Below are positions 35,296 through 44,066 of a DNA stretch of 64,000 bases, piece after piece (position 1 is the first letter of the stretch; every line of letters starts with the position of its first letter). The notes under the pieces were generated by a model. It made no database searches. It was not told the DNA's origin and was given only the letters and a program-made list of their open reading frames with translations. Source of the DNA: Cyclobacteriaceae bacterium (GTDB lineage Bacteria; Bacteroidota; Bacteroidia; Cytophagales; Cyclobacteriaceae). The position numbers and the translations under genes were made by a program. Location of the stretch: positions 372,001 through 436,000 of the forward strand of contig JAEUUA010000013.1 in assembly GCA_016787755.1 (NCBI GenBank), written 5' to 3'.

Positions 35296-37404
35296 TTACC
35301 TCACTCCCGCCCCCGTACTCACCTCATCTGCAGGCGCCACTAATTTCAGCGACCCATCCTTATCTTCAGCCATCAAAATCATTCCTTGCGATTCAACACC
35401 CATAATTTTTCGAGGTGCGAGGTTTACTAAAATAGTTACTTGTTTTCCAATTACTTCTTCGGGTGAAAAATGTTCGGCTATGCCGCTCATAACGGTGCGT
35501 TTATCGATGCCGGTATCTACTTCAAGTTTCAATAATTTTTTCGATTTCTCTACTCGTTCCGCTTTTAAGATTTTACCAATGCGGATATCCATCTTTGAAA
35601 ACTCATCGAAGGTAACTTCCGCTTTAGCGGGATTGGCCGGTTGATTCTCTAATTCCATTGCACGTTTTTTATCGAAAAGTTTTTTTATCTGCGCTTCAAT
35701 CACTGTGTCTTCAATTTTTTCAAACAACAAGGGAGCTTCCCTTAATAAGGTGCCAGACTTTAACACATCGGCATTACCTGCTTGTTGCCACGATAGATTG
35801 CCTACTCCCAACAGGTCTTTTAATTTCCTGGATGTAAAGGGCAAGAATGGTTCGCCCACAATGGAAAGTGAAGCTGCAATTTGAAGCGATACATTTAAGA
35901 TGGTCCCCACCCGATCCAAATCAGTCTTAGCTAATTTCCACGGCTCGGTCTCTGCCAAATATTTATTGCCGGTGCGGGCCAAGTCTATAAAGTGGGCAGT
36001 CGCTTCGCGAAACCGAAAGGTTTCAATTGAGGCAGCAATCTTTGCCGGAAAGTCTTTTAAATCTGCCAACGCTTTTTTATCCAACTCAGCAAGATCTTTT
36101 AGTGCCGGAACTCTACCCTCAAAATATTTCTGCGTAAGCACCACCGCCCGGTTCACAAAATTTCCGAAGATGGCTACCAACTCATTATTATTCTTGGCCT
36201 GAAAATCTTTCCATATAAATTCACTGTCCTTTGCCTCTGGTAAGTTAGTGAGTAAGGCATAACGCAGCACATCAGGCTTGTCAGGAAAGTCCTCCAGGTA
36301 TTCATGCATTTCAATAGACCAACCCCGGCTGGTCGACATCTTATCGCCTTCCAGGTTCATAAACTCATTGGCCGGAACATTATCAGGCACAATGTATTCG
36401 CCCGTAGCTTTCAACATCACCGGAAAAATGATGCAATGGAAAACAATATTATCCTTTCCAATAAAATGAATCAGACGCGTGTCTTCATCTTGCCAGTATT
36501 TTTTCCAATCGTCTTTGTCAACATTTTCAAATTTACGTTGTGGCGTTGCAAACTTTAGGTTCCCCGAATGGACTTCATCAAACAAGGCCCTAGTAGCTGA
36601 GATATAACCAATGGGTGCATCGAACCAAACGTATAATACTTTGCCATCGGCATCGGGCAACGGAACCTTAATTCCCCAATCCAAGTCACGCGTCATCGCG
36701 CGTGGTTGCAACCCCGCTTCAATCCATGATTTACATTGACCATACACATTCGGCTTCCAATCTTGTTGATGAGATTTTAAGATCCATTCACGCAACCAGG
36801 GCTCATAATTTTCGAGTGGTAAATACCAGTGCTTTGTGGGTTTTAATACCGGAGCATTATCGCTTAGTGTTGACCGGGGATTAATTAACTCACGCGGACT
36901 TAGCGTTGAGCCGCAATTTTCACATTGATCTCCATACGCGTTTGTGTTACTACAGGTTGGGCATGTGCCTACAATGTACCGATCGGCCAAAAAGACCTTA
37001 GCCTCTTCATCATAATATTGTTCAGAAGTTTCCTCTTTAAACAATCCCTTATTATAAAGATTTAAAAAGATCTCTTGCGAGGTTTGATGATGTATCGGTT
37101 CGCTGGTACGGTGATAAATATCAAAAGACATTCCCAGTTTGTGGAAACAATCTCGTATTAAGGTATCATACTTATCGATGATGGCTCTTGGGGTAGTGTT
37201 TTCTTTAAGAGCTTGATTTGGAATAGCCGTTCCATGTTCATCGCTTCCACAAATAAAAACAACATCTCTTCCCATTAACCGCAAATAGCGCACATATACA
37301 TCCGATGGAATATATGCCCCCGCCAGGTGACCAATGTGTTTGGGCCCGTTTACATAAGGCAATGCGGCTGTAACGGTATAACGCTTAACTGATTTTTCAC
37401 TCAT
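35296..37404 (-). CDS. metG: Methionyl-tRNA synthetase with C-terminal tRNA-binding domain
   Basis: 702 residues. Class I signature P-K-H-I-G-H-L near residue 24 and the KMSKS-type K-M-S-T-S-R-G-W. A zinc-knuckle insertion has C-P-T-C and C-E-N-C-G (about residues 145-166). The anticodon-binding helical domain follows, and then a Trbp111/EMAPII-like OB-fold at about 600-700 (D-I-R-I-G-K-I-L-K-A-E ... G-V-E-S-Q-G-M-I-L-M-A), which makes the enzyme dimeric in bacteria. Full-length and intact. Confidence 0.98.
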   Translation of the reverse strand: MSEKSVKRYTVTAALPYVNGPKHIGHLAGAYIPSDVYVRYLRLMGRDVVFICGSDEHGTAIPNQALKENTTPRAIIDKYDTLIRDCFHKLGMSFDIYHRTSEPIHHQTSQEIFLNLYNKGLFKEETSEQYYDEEAKVFLADRYIVGTCPTCSNTNAYGDQCENCGSTLSPRELINPRSTLSDNAPVLKPTKHWYLPLENYEPWLREWILKSHQQDWKPNVYGQCKSWIEAGLQPRAMTRDLDWGIKVPLPDADGKVLYVWFDAPIGYISATRALFDEVHSGNLKFATPQRKFENVDKDDWKKYWQDEDTRLIHFIGKDNIVFHCIIFPVMLKATGEYIVPDNVPANEFMNLEGDKMSTSRGWSIEMHEYLEDFPDKPDVLRYALLTNLPEAKDSEFIWKDFQAKNNNELVAIFGNFVNRAVVLTQKYFEGRVPALKDLAELDKKALADLKDFPAKIAASIETFRFREATAHFIDLARTGNKYLAETEPWKLAKTDLDRVGTILNVSLQIAASLSIVGEPFLPFTSRKLKDLLGVGNLSWQQAGNADVLKSGTLLREAPLLFEKIEDTVIEAQIKKLFDKKRAMELENQPANPAKAEVTFDEFSKMDIRIGKILKAERVEKSKKLLKLEVDTGIDKRTVMSGIAEHFSPEEVIGKQVTILVNLAPRKIMGVESQGMILMAEDKDGSLKLVAPADEVSTGAGVR

Positions 37405-37489
37405 AATTGAAACCTGAAGAACAAGGCTACAAAGATGCTAAATGGCACGGAATATCCCGATGGCTGAGTAGGAATTAAGGGTGCGTCAA

Positions 37490-39736
37490 TTAAATAAAAT
37501 CTTCATCATCATCTTTCTGATTCCCTCTTTCCTTGCGCTCTCGTTCGCGTCTTGCTTTCTCGATCAGTCGTTGTTCCTCCAAAGCTTTTCTCTTGGCAAG
37601 AATTGGGTTAATATCTTCAGGAAGGATCACAAGAAATTTTGAACCTTTATCAGAAGTATCCAAAAGTTTCACCCCACCTCCTAATCGTTGAGCGGCCAAC
37701 TTGGTTAAATAAAGTCCTATGCCCCCTGTCTCAGAACGTTCAGAAGCACGGACAAACAAATGAAAAATTTGATCCTTATCCACAGAGCCGATACCAATAC
37801 CATTGTCTTCCACGTAAATTCTAACGTTCCCGCGTTTTCCTTTACTTATTTTTACAGTTACATAGGGATTAATCCGCTCTGAGGTATTGTAAAACTTGAT
37901 TCCGTTGTCGATTAGATTTTCGAGCACCATTTTTATAAGCCGAATATCGGAGATCAGATGTACATCCGGGTCAATGTTATACTCAATTTTTAACCGTGAG
38001 GGAATTCCCTTTTCCCTTTCAAAGGCAATCACCTCTTCTATGGCAAATTTCAAATTAATTTTTGAAGCTTCAATCTCGGTGTGATTAACCTGGTTTACTA
38101 CCAGCAACCGGGTAAGGATGGCATTTAACTTGGCTGCTGTTAAGTCCAGTCTTTTTAAATAGTCCTGCGCCAGCTCATCTTTTACATCCAGCATCGCCAC
38201 GTTACAAACCCCCTTTAGGGTTACCAAAGGACCCCGCAAGTCATGTGAAGTACGATACACAAAATTATCCAACTCATCATTTACCTGAATGAGCGTTTCA
38301 TTGGTCTCAAATAGGTCCTGTGTTTTTTCTTGCACCCGGTGATCCAACTCCTCATTAATGATGGTGAGTTCTTTATTCTGATCTTCAATTACGCGCTTCG
38401 CTTCGCTGAGTGCAGCATTGTGTACATGTTGTTTTCGATTAGCCCAAAGCAGCACCATGGCCAGCATAATAATTAGCACGGAAACTAAAACGATGAAAAA
38501 GTATTGCAGACGCTGGCGTTGAATCTGCTCATCTTTTAGTTTGATGTTTTCATTGATCAGCCTTATCGTCTTTAGATTTTCACGCTGTTCGTAATTCGTT
38601 TGAATCCTTGAGAGGTTTTTAAGAAGATTACCGCTATAAATGCTATCTTTTAGAATAATGTATTTTTCCTGATAAAGTGCCGCCTTTTCATAGTCTTCGA
38701 TAAGGTTGTAAGTCTTGGAGGATTCTCGATAAACCTCCAGCATTGATTGAACATTGCTTTCCCGATTCGCTAATTCATTTGCTTCATTTAAGTACTCCAA
38801 TGATTTTGAATAATTCCTATTAACCCTTTCAATAAGACCCAAACCTACCAAACCATGAAGCCAATATTGAGCATCTTTTTGCTCTCTGGAAATTTGTAAA
38901 GAAATTGTATAATAATTTTTCGCTTTCTCATATTGTCCTATAATAAAGTTAGACCTTCCAAGGCCATAGTTTGCCTCCTTTAGTATGGCATGAGAACAAT
39001 TAGCTCCACAATTAGTAAGCGCTTTCGAAAATGATTGTATTGCTTCATTTGGTTTGCCTAGTTCGATATAACATAACCCTATATTAATTAATATCTTATC
39101 TAGGTCCGTCTTATCGTTTAATTCATCCTTTATTTCAACAGATTGTAAATAATATTCAAGTGCTTTTTCATAATTACTCAATCTAAAATACAGAAGCCCA
39201 ATATTATTTTTTGCCGTCCCAATAGACCTTTTGTCACTCTCCAGTTCTCTTAATTCAAGAGACTTAAAATGGTAACTCAAGGAAGAGTCATACTTGCCTT
39301 GATACATGTAAACGATCGCGGCATTATTGTAGAGAAACTTAATTTTTGACTTAAGTTCTGGATATTTTTCCCTATTTCGTAATGCTATCCCGATAACTTT
39401 ATTTAACATTAAGATCGCTTCATCTCTTCTTCCTAAATCATCCAACGAGTAAGCCATCATTCGACCACCTTCAACAATCTTAGCGCTATCTCCCAATGCC
39501 TCTGCCAGCTTAAATGAAGTTTGCGCATAATCCAGAGCCGCATGATAATCGGTTCTATTTGTCTCTTTAAATAATTCTTTTAAAATATTAAATCTAGTTG
39601 TGTCTCGTGAGGAGTTAAGTAATACTTTGAGTGAATCTACCTTATTAAGATTCTGAGACCTGGCGATAGGACAACACACACTCGCCAGAATGAATAAAAG
39701 AACCGCACGATTTATATACTTAAGGTACTTGAGCAA
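37490..39736 (-). CDS. Sensor histidine kinase with periplasmic TPR domain
   Basis: 748 residues, starting at a TTG (no ATG is available). A signal-anchor or cleavable signal lies at about 8-27. About seven TPR motifs span about 60-360, for example K-N-N-I-G-L-L-Y-F-R-L-S-N-Y-E-K-A-L-E-Y-Y. A coiled coil is followed by a membrane helix at 412-432 and another coiled coil. The dimerisation helix has the phospho-acceptor H498 (S-H-D-L-R-G-P-L), and the HATPase_c domain has D-N-G-I-G-I-G. The TPR part is therefore outside the membrane and probably senses a peptide or protein. No receiver domain and no adjacent response regulator. It faces the small lipopeptide genes at 39854-40504. Confidence 0.92.
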   Translation of the reverse strand: MLKYLKYINRAVLLFILASVCCPIARSQNLNKVDSLKVLLNSSRDTTRFNILKELFKETNRTDYHAALDYAQTSFKLAEALGDSAKIVEGGRMMAYSLDDLGRRDEAILMLNKVIGIALRNREKYPELKSKIKFLYNNAAIVYMYQGKYDSSLSYHFKSLELRELESDKRSIGTAKNNIGLLYFRLSNYEKALEYYLQSVEIKDELNDKTDLDKILINIGLCYIELGKPNEAIQSFSKALTNCGANCSHAILKEANYGLGRSNFIIGQYEKAKNYYTISLQISREQKDAQYWLHGLVGLGLIERVNRNYSKSLEYLNEANELANRESNVQSMLEVYRESSKTYNLIEDYEKAALYQEKYIILKDSIYSGNLLKNLSRIQTNYEQRENLKTIRLINENIKLKDEQIQRQRLQYFFIVLVSVLIIMLAMVLLWANRKQHVHNAALSEAKRVIEDQNKELTIINEELDHRVQEKTQDLFETNETLIQVNDELDNFVYRTSHDLRGPLVTLKGVCNVAMLDVKDELAQDYLKRLDLTAAKLNAILTRLLVVNQVNHTEIEASKINLKFAIEEVIAFEREKGIPSRLKIEYNIDPDVHLISDIRLIKMVLENLIDNGIKFYNTSERINPYVTVKISKGKRGNVRIYVEDNGIGIGSVDKDQIFHLFVRASERSETGGIGLYLTKLAAQRLGGGVKLLDTSDKGSKFLVILPEDINPILAKRKALEEQRLIEKARRERERKERGNQKDDDEDFI

Positions 39737-39853
39737 GAGCAGAAATGTTATTAATGAAATTAAGTTTTGATATGTTATGAGATTTGAGCCCTCAAGTTAA
39801 ATGAAACAAAATTCAAGTACCAAAAAATCTCAAACTCTTTAACCATTAAAACC

Positions 39854-39979
39854 ATGAAAAAACTCCTTTACCTATTTCTATTTCTCGTAGCAACCTCCGG
39901 TGTAATCACTTCTTGCACTGAAGAAGAGGTAAAACCTCAAACGGAGAGCAACGGAACCGGTACCCCAATCAAAGAATAA
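39854..39979 (+). CDS. 41-residue lipopeptide precursor, copy 1
   Basis: ATG at 39854, stop at 39977-39979. A 20-residue type II signal (M-K-K-L-L-Y-L-F-L-F ... V-I-T-S-C) is followed by a 21-residue acidic/polar mature part beginning C-T-E-E-E-V-K-P-Q and ending G-T-P-I-K-E. The acidic residues right after Cys resemble the surface-export signal of Bacteroidota lipoproteins. Compared with copy 2, the mature codons differ at six positions, all synonymous, while the signal peptide differs in many residues. Unit spacing to copy 2 is 164 bp. Too short for usual gene callers; family unknown. Confidence 0.75.
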   Translation: MKKLLYLFLFLVATSGVITSCTEEEVKPQTESNGTGTPIKE

Positions 39980-40017
39980 GAAAAAATCCAACAACTAAAC
40001 TTTTAAAATCAAACTAA

Positions 40018-40143
40018 ATGAAAAAACTTATCTATTTCCTCCTATTCATTTCAGTAACAACTGCCACCTTCACTTCATGCACTGAGGAAGAAGTGAAACC
40101 TCAAACTGAGAGCAATGGCACCGGTACCCCAATCAAAGAATAA
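40018..40143 (+). CDS. 41-residue lipopeptide precursor, copy 2
   Basis: ATG at 40018, stop at 40141-40143. Signal M-K-K-L-I-Y-F-L-L-F-I-S-V-T-T-A-T-F-T-S-C and the same mature peptide as copies 1 and 3. Relative to copy 3 there are seven nucleotide changes in the coding region, none altering an amino acid. The 38-nt spacer before it (AAGAAAAAATCC... ) is similar to the spacer before copy 3, showing tandem duplication of a gene plus its leader. Confidence 0.78.
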   Translation: MKKLIYFLLFISVTTATFTSCTEEEVKPQTESNGTGTPIKE

Positions 40144-40182
40144 GAAAAAATCCATCAATTAAACTTTAAAAATCAAATAACT

Positions 40183-40308
40183 ATGAAAAAACTTATCTAT
40201 TTCCTTCTATTCATTTCAGTAACTACTGCCACCTTCACTTCATGCACTGAGGAAGAAGTGAAGCCTCAAACTGAGAGCAATGGCACCGGCACTCCTATTA
40301 AAGAATAA
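40183..40308 (+). CDS. 41-residue lipopeptide precursor, copy 3
   Basis: ATG at 40183, stop at 40306-40308. Precursor identical in amino-acid sequence to copy 2; unit spacing 165 bp. Synonymous replacements relative to copy 2 include AAA to AAG, GGT to GGC, ACC to ACT, CCA to CCT and ATC to ATT. The next gene follows after 28 nt, so the three copies and the secreted peptide gene probably form one transcript. Confidence 0.78.
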   Translation: MKKLIYFLLFISVTTATFTSCTEEEVKPQTESNGTGTPIKE

Positions 40309-40336
40309 AATATACAACCAATTAAATTTAATAATC

Positions 40337-40504
40337 ATGAAATCTAAAACCATAATTTTCCTAGGTGCAGTGGTAATCATTTTATCTACCGCATTTGCCT
40401 TCAACACTAACTCCAATCAAAACGCTGCTACTGAAAATGTGAAGTCAACTTCTTCAAACAATAGCGGTGGCTTCGTTTTGGAAGACACGGATCAGTGGAA
40501 GTAA
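40337..40504 (+). CDS. 55-residue secreted peptide precursor
   Basis: ATG at 40337 (M-K-S-K-T-I-I-F-L-G-A-V-V-I-I-L-S-T-A-F-A-F), with a Sec signal peptide likely cleaved after A-F-A (residue 21) to leave about 34 residues rich in Asn, Ser and Thr, ending in G-G-F-V-L-E-D-T-D-Q-W-K. No lipobox, so unlike the three upstream copies it would be released into the periplasm or beyond. It is last in the putative array. No relative recognised. Confidence 0.65.
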   Translation: MKSKTIIFLGAVVIILSTAFAFNTNSNQNAATENVKSTSSNNSGGFVLEDTDQWK

Positions 40505-40781
40505 CCTGAACTTAAACTTCTCAACACATTCTTGACCTACAGTCAAGGTAGGGTTAAGTAACCAGGGTTTTTATTGAAATAGTTGGCAGTTCCGCTTGCG
40601 TGTGGACTTTGGCCGAATATTCATGTAACACTTAAAGAGGCTTGTCTAATTGACTGACTTTGTGATATTTCAGTTTTCGGGAAAACGGAATCTGAGGTCA
40701 TATTATCCTCAATTTTGTCAAAAAACACCCTGAATGTTTCATTTTAGGATGAAATATTACACCCCAATTTAGACCAAAATC
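40505..40781. other. Non-coding interval between the peptide array and sppA
   Basis: Contains short inverted repeats (CTTGAC/GTCAAG at 40531-40547; TTTCAT/ATGAAA at 40737-40754) but no convincing terminator with a T-run and no open frame of note. The array's transcript end is therefore not defined. Confidence 0.4.
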
Positions 40782-42545
40782 CTACTGAATGGTTAATTCA
40801 AAGGGCATTCGCGCCTGGCTACCTTGCATGGTCTTCATTTTTATGAGCTGCAGGTAGGTGCTATAATGTTCCCCTAAACTTGACTTCAACGCTTTGGTTT
40901 CTGCATTTTCTTCCATGCCGCTAAGCCACTCCTGTATAAACGATTTAGGTACAGGATAGTATCTTGTTTTATAATCATTACCAATACCTGCTTTGTTAGC
41001 AGCAATTGCCAGCGCATCTTCATAAGTACCTAATACATCAACCAATCCACGTTCCTTCGCTTGAGTTCCTGTCCACACTCTTCCCGAAGCCACTTTCTTC
41101 AAAGCCTCTACCGACATTCCTCGTCCATCAGCAGCCTTCGCTGTAAACGATTCATAAATATCATCCGTCTTTTTTTGCCAAATTGCTTTCTCCACATTGG
41201 TTAAGGGGCGGGTAACAGTTATCAACTCTCCTATTTCTCCAGTCTTCACCTGATCAAATGTGATCCCTATTTTAGAATCAAGGAATGTGCTCATATCAAA
41301 CAACACACTAAATACGCCAATGGAACCGGTGATTGTGGTGGGCTGCGCAACAATTGTATCACACGCCATCGCCAAATAATACCCCCCCGAAGCTGCATAA
41401 TCACTCATGGAGGCAATCACTGGCTTTACATTTGACGCAAGCTTTATTTCACGCCACATCACATCACTGGCAAGGGCACTTCCGCCCGGTGAGTTAATGC
41501 GCACAACAATTGCTTTTACTTTATTATTGGTGCGTGCTTTTCTTAATTCTTCCGCAAACGTATCAGAGCCAATCACCCCCAGGCTGGCTTTGCCCGGATA
41601 GATCTCACCGTCTGCCACAATTACCGCAATTTCATTTTTTGAACCTGTATAGGTGGAGAAACTCTTTTTGTATTTGTTGTATTTCACAAAATTGATGGTG
41701 CCATTCTTCTCAAGGTTCAATCGCTCTTTCAAATCCTGCAGTACTTGATCATAATAATAAAGGGAATCAATCAGCCCCATCGCCAAGGCAGATTGGGTAT
41801 TAGTAACCAGCATTTTATCAGACATCTCGCGCAAGCGGGTGAGTTCAATAGCTCTGCTTTCCGAAATATCCTGGAGCATCGCAGTGTTCATATCGGAGAT
41901 TAATTCGTTAAGCTGCAACCTGTTTTCGTTGCTCATATGATCAAGCATAAAAGGTTCTACAGCACTCTTAAAATCTCCCACTCTAAAAATCTGTGGTTTA
42001 ATATCCAGCTTATCAAAAAGTCGTTTGAAAAAAGAAACTTCAATAGCCAATCCATTAAACTCAATTTCTCCTTCCGGATGCAGAAATATTTTATCTGCTG
42101 CCGAAACGATGTAGTAGGCCTGCTCGGTATAAAATTCACTATAAGCAACTATCCATTTTCCTGAAGTTTTGAAATCCAATAATGCCCCTCTGATCTCACG
42201 AGCGACTCCATAGCCTGCCATAAACATGCTTAGGTCTAAATAAATTCCTTTAATCTTAGGGTCAGTTTTAGCGTGCTGAAGAGCCCGCTTTAAAGGTAGC
42301 AAGCCAATCGATGAAACAGCTCCGGGTAAAGGAAGCCCTTCGAGGGGATCTTCAATTTCAGCTTCCGTTATAGGAACATCTAACTTCAAATGAAGCACAG
42401 CGTTATCTTTAACAGTTGTACGTGTATCCGTATTTGAAAGACTGGCAATCGCTCCTAAAAACAATAGAACCGCCAGAACACCTAATACAATTAGGGCTGC
42501 CAATGATCCAAGGCACGATGCCAAAAAAGCTTTGAAAAAATTCAT
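40782..42545 (-). CDS. sppA: Signal peptide peptidase SppA, 67-kDa type
   Basis: 587 residues, two tandem S49 domains as in E. coli SppA. An N-terminal membrane helix (about 8-32) anchors it to the inner membrane facing the periplasm. The catalytic Lys is in R-V-G-D-F-K-S-A-V-E-P-F (first domain, about residue 195) and the nucleophilic Ser in S-D-Y-A-A-S-G-G-Y-Y (second domain, about 385); S-P-G-G-S-A-L forms the oxyanion region. It degrades signal peptides left in the membrane after secretion. It is transcribed away from folK. Confidence 0.95.
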   Translation of the reverse strand: MNFFKAFLASCLGSLAALIVLGVLAVLLFLGAIASLSNTDTRTTVKDNAVLHLKLDVPITEAEIEDPLEGLPLPGAVSSIGLLPLKRALQHAKTDPKIKGIYLDLSMFMAGYGVAREIRGALLDFKTSGKWIVAYSEFYTEQAYYIVSAADKIFLHPEGEIEFNGLAIEVSFFKRLFDKLDIKPQIFRVGDFKSAVEPFMLDHMSNENRLQLNELISDMNTAMLQDISESRAIELTRLREMSDKMLVTNTQSALAMGLIDSLYYYDQVLQDLKERLNLEKNGTINFVKYNKYKKSFSTYTGSKNEIAVIVADGEIYPGKASLGVIGSDTFAEELRKARTNNKVKAIVVRINSPGGSALASDVMWREIKLASNVKPVIASMSDYAASGGYYLAMACDTIVAQPTTITGSIGVFSVLFDMSTFLDSKIGITFDQVKTGEIGELITVTRPLTNVEKAIWQKKTDDIYESFTAKAADGRGMSVEALKKVASGRVWTGTQAKERGLVDVLGTYEDALAIAANKAGIGNDYKTRYYPVPKSFIQEWLSGMEENAETKALKSSLGEHYSTYLQLIKMKTMQGSQARMPFELTIQ

Positions 42546-42616
42546 AGTAAAAATTTAGTTCCAAAATTACTGAAAGCTTGTCCGTAAAGAAATAGCATTG
42601 CTATCTTTCCTCTACG

Positions 42617-43102
42617 ATGAATTCAAGCTCGGTCATACTCTTATTAGGTGGTAATTTGGGAGATCGTAAAGCAAATCTGAAAACGGCTGCCTGTGAAATC
42701 CAAAAAACAATTGGTGCGATAACAGTGCATTCCTCCCTTTATGAAAGTGAAGCCTGGGGTAAAATGAATCAACCTGACTATTTGAATCAAGTATTACTCG
42801 TGAGCACCACCCTATCCCCCCAGGAGGTACTGCACCAGGCCTTAAAAATTGAATTCAACTTAGGCCGCATCCGTATGGAGAAATGGGGAGCCCGAGTAAT
42901 CGATATCGATCTGCTCTATTTCGGAGATAAAGTTATTAATTCGCCCTCGCTAGTGGTCCCTCACCCGGGCATTGCTATGCGAAGATTTGTGTTAGCTCCT
43001 TTGGTGGAGATTGTCCCCGATTTTATTCATCCAGTACTAAACAAAAATCATCGGCAACTCTTGGCAGCATGTGACGACCGGCTGACCGTAAATCGGATTT
43101 GA
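42617..43102 (+). CDS. folK: 2-amino-4-hydroxy-6-hydroxymethyldihydropteridine pyrophosphokinase
   Basis: 161 residues, family length. Diagnostic segments: L-L-L-G-G-N-L-G-D-R near the start, the HPPK signature K-W-G-A-R-V-I-D-I-D-L-L-Y-F-G, and V-V-P-H-P-G-I-A-M-R-R-F-V-L-A-P-L. It transfers pyrophosphate from ATP to the pterin alcohol in folate synthesis, in the cytoplasm. Divergent from sppA (71-nt gap) and convergent with fabD. Confidence 0.96.
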   Translation: MNSSSVILLLGGNLGDRKANLKTAACEIQKTIGAITVHSSLYESEAWGKMNQPDYLNQVLLVSTTLSPQEVLHQALKIEFNLGRIRMEKWGARVIDIDLLYFGDKVINSPSLVVPHPGIAMRRFVLAPLVEIVPDFIHPVLNKNHRQLLAACDDRLTVNRI

Positions 43103-43109
43103 TAAATTT

Positions 43110-43985
43110 TTATAAGCTAGAAACCTCTGCCTGGGGAGAAATCTTTTTTACAAGACCTTGCAACACTTTTCCGGGTCCACATTCAATAAACGTTGTTCCT
43201 CCATCCTGTGTCATCTTTTGTACTAATTGAGTCCAACGCACAGGAGCTGTTAGTTGATCGATCAGATTTTTTTTAATCACAGAAATATCTGTTGAAGGTA
43301 AGGCATTTACATTTTGATACACGGGGCATACCGGATTGCTAAATTGAGTGGAGTTGATTGCAGCGGCTAACTCCTCGCGGGCAGGCTCCATTAAGGGCGA
43401 ATGAAATGCACCCCCTACCTGAAGGGGAAGTGCGCGTTTGGCGCCAGCCGCTTTTAATTTCTCACAAGCCATGTCAATTCCTTTCATGGAACCGGAAATT
43501 ACTAACTGACCCGGGCAGTTATAATTAGCTGCAACAACAATCTCATCTGTGATCGTTGCGCATACTTCTTCTACAATATGATCATCCAATCCTAAAATAG
43601 CAGCCATGGTGGAGGGATTAATTTCACATGCTTTTTGCATGGCCATGGCGCGTTTATAAACCAATCTCAATCCATCTTCAAACGAAAGTGTTTTGTTGGC
43701 AACCAATGCCGAAAACTCACCCAGTGAATGCCCAGCTACCATCTGTGGTTGCACGGCATCCTGAGCCAAGGCAGTAACCACCGAGTGAATGAATACCGCT
43801 GGCTGTGTTACCTGCGTCTGCTTCAATTCGTCTGCAGTTCCACCAAACATAATCTGAGTAATTTTAAAACCCAGTATTTCATCGGCTTTATCAAAAAGTA
43901 ATTTAGCCGCTGAGTTGTTTTCATAAAACTCTTTACCCATACCAACAAACTGCGCGCCCTGACCCGGAAAAATAAATGCCTTCAT
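43110..43985 (-). CDS. fabD: Malonyl-CoA:ACP transacylase
   Basis: 291 residues. Starts M-K-A-F-I-F-P-G-Q-G-A-Q; nucleophile elbow G-H-S-L-G-E-F (Ser about 88); substrate-carboxylate Arg in Y-K-R-A-M-A-M-Q; catalytic His in G-A-F-H-S-P-L-M. It moves malonyl from CoA to acyl carrier protein for fatty-acid elongation. Other fatty-acid genes (fabH, accB, accC) are about 14 kb away, so the set is scattered here. Confidence 0.96.
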   Translation of the reverse strand: MKAFIFPGQGAQFVGMGKEFYENNSAAKLLFDKADEILGFKITQIMFGGTADELKQTQVTQPAVFIHSVVTALAQDAVQPQMVAGHSLGEFSALVANKTLSFEDGLRLVYKRAMAMQKACEINPSTMAAILGLDDHIVEEVCATITDEIVVAANYNCPGQLVISGSMKGIDMACEKLKAAGAKRALPLQVGGAFHSPLMEPAREELAAAINSTQFSNPVCPVYQNVNALPSTDISVIKKNLIDQLTAPVRWTQLVQKMTQDGGTTFIECGPGKVLQGLVKKISPQAEVSSL

Positions 43986-44066
43986 AAAAATGATGTTTAT
44001 AAAAATCGATTAGAAATAAAATGTGAGTTTAAGGGATGAATTGATAACTTCAAAATTGTATGGTAA

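Larger units (their letters stand above)
39854..40308 (+). repeat. Tandem triplication of a 164-165 bp lipopeptide gene unit
   Basis: Three head-to-tail units, each a 126-bp reading frame plus a 38-39 nt AT-rich leader containing AAGAAAAAATCC. Units 2 and 3 are the most alike; unit 1 is the most diverged, chiefly in the signal peptide. Confidence 0.85.

Noticed and set aside
39854..40308. Tandem repeats considered as a CRISPR array or satellite
   Set aside because: Each unit contains a full reading frame with start, lipobox and stop, and changes are synonymous; spacing and unit length do not fit CRISPR.
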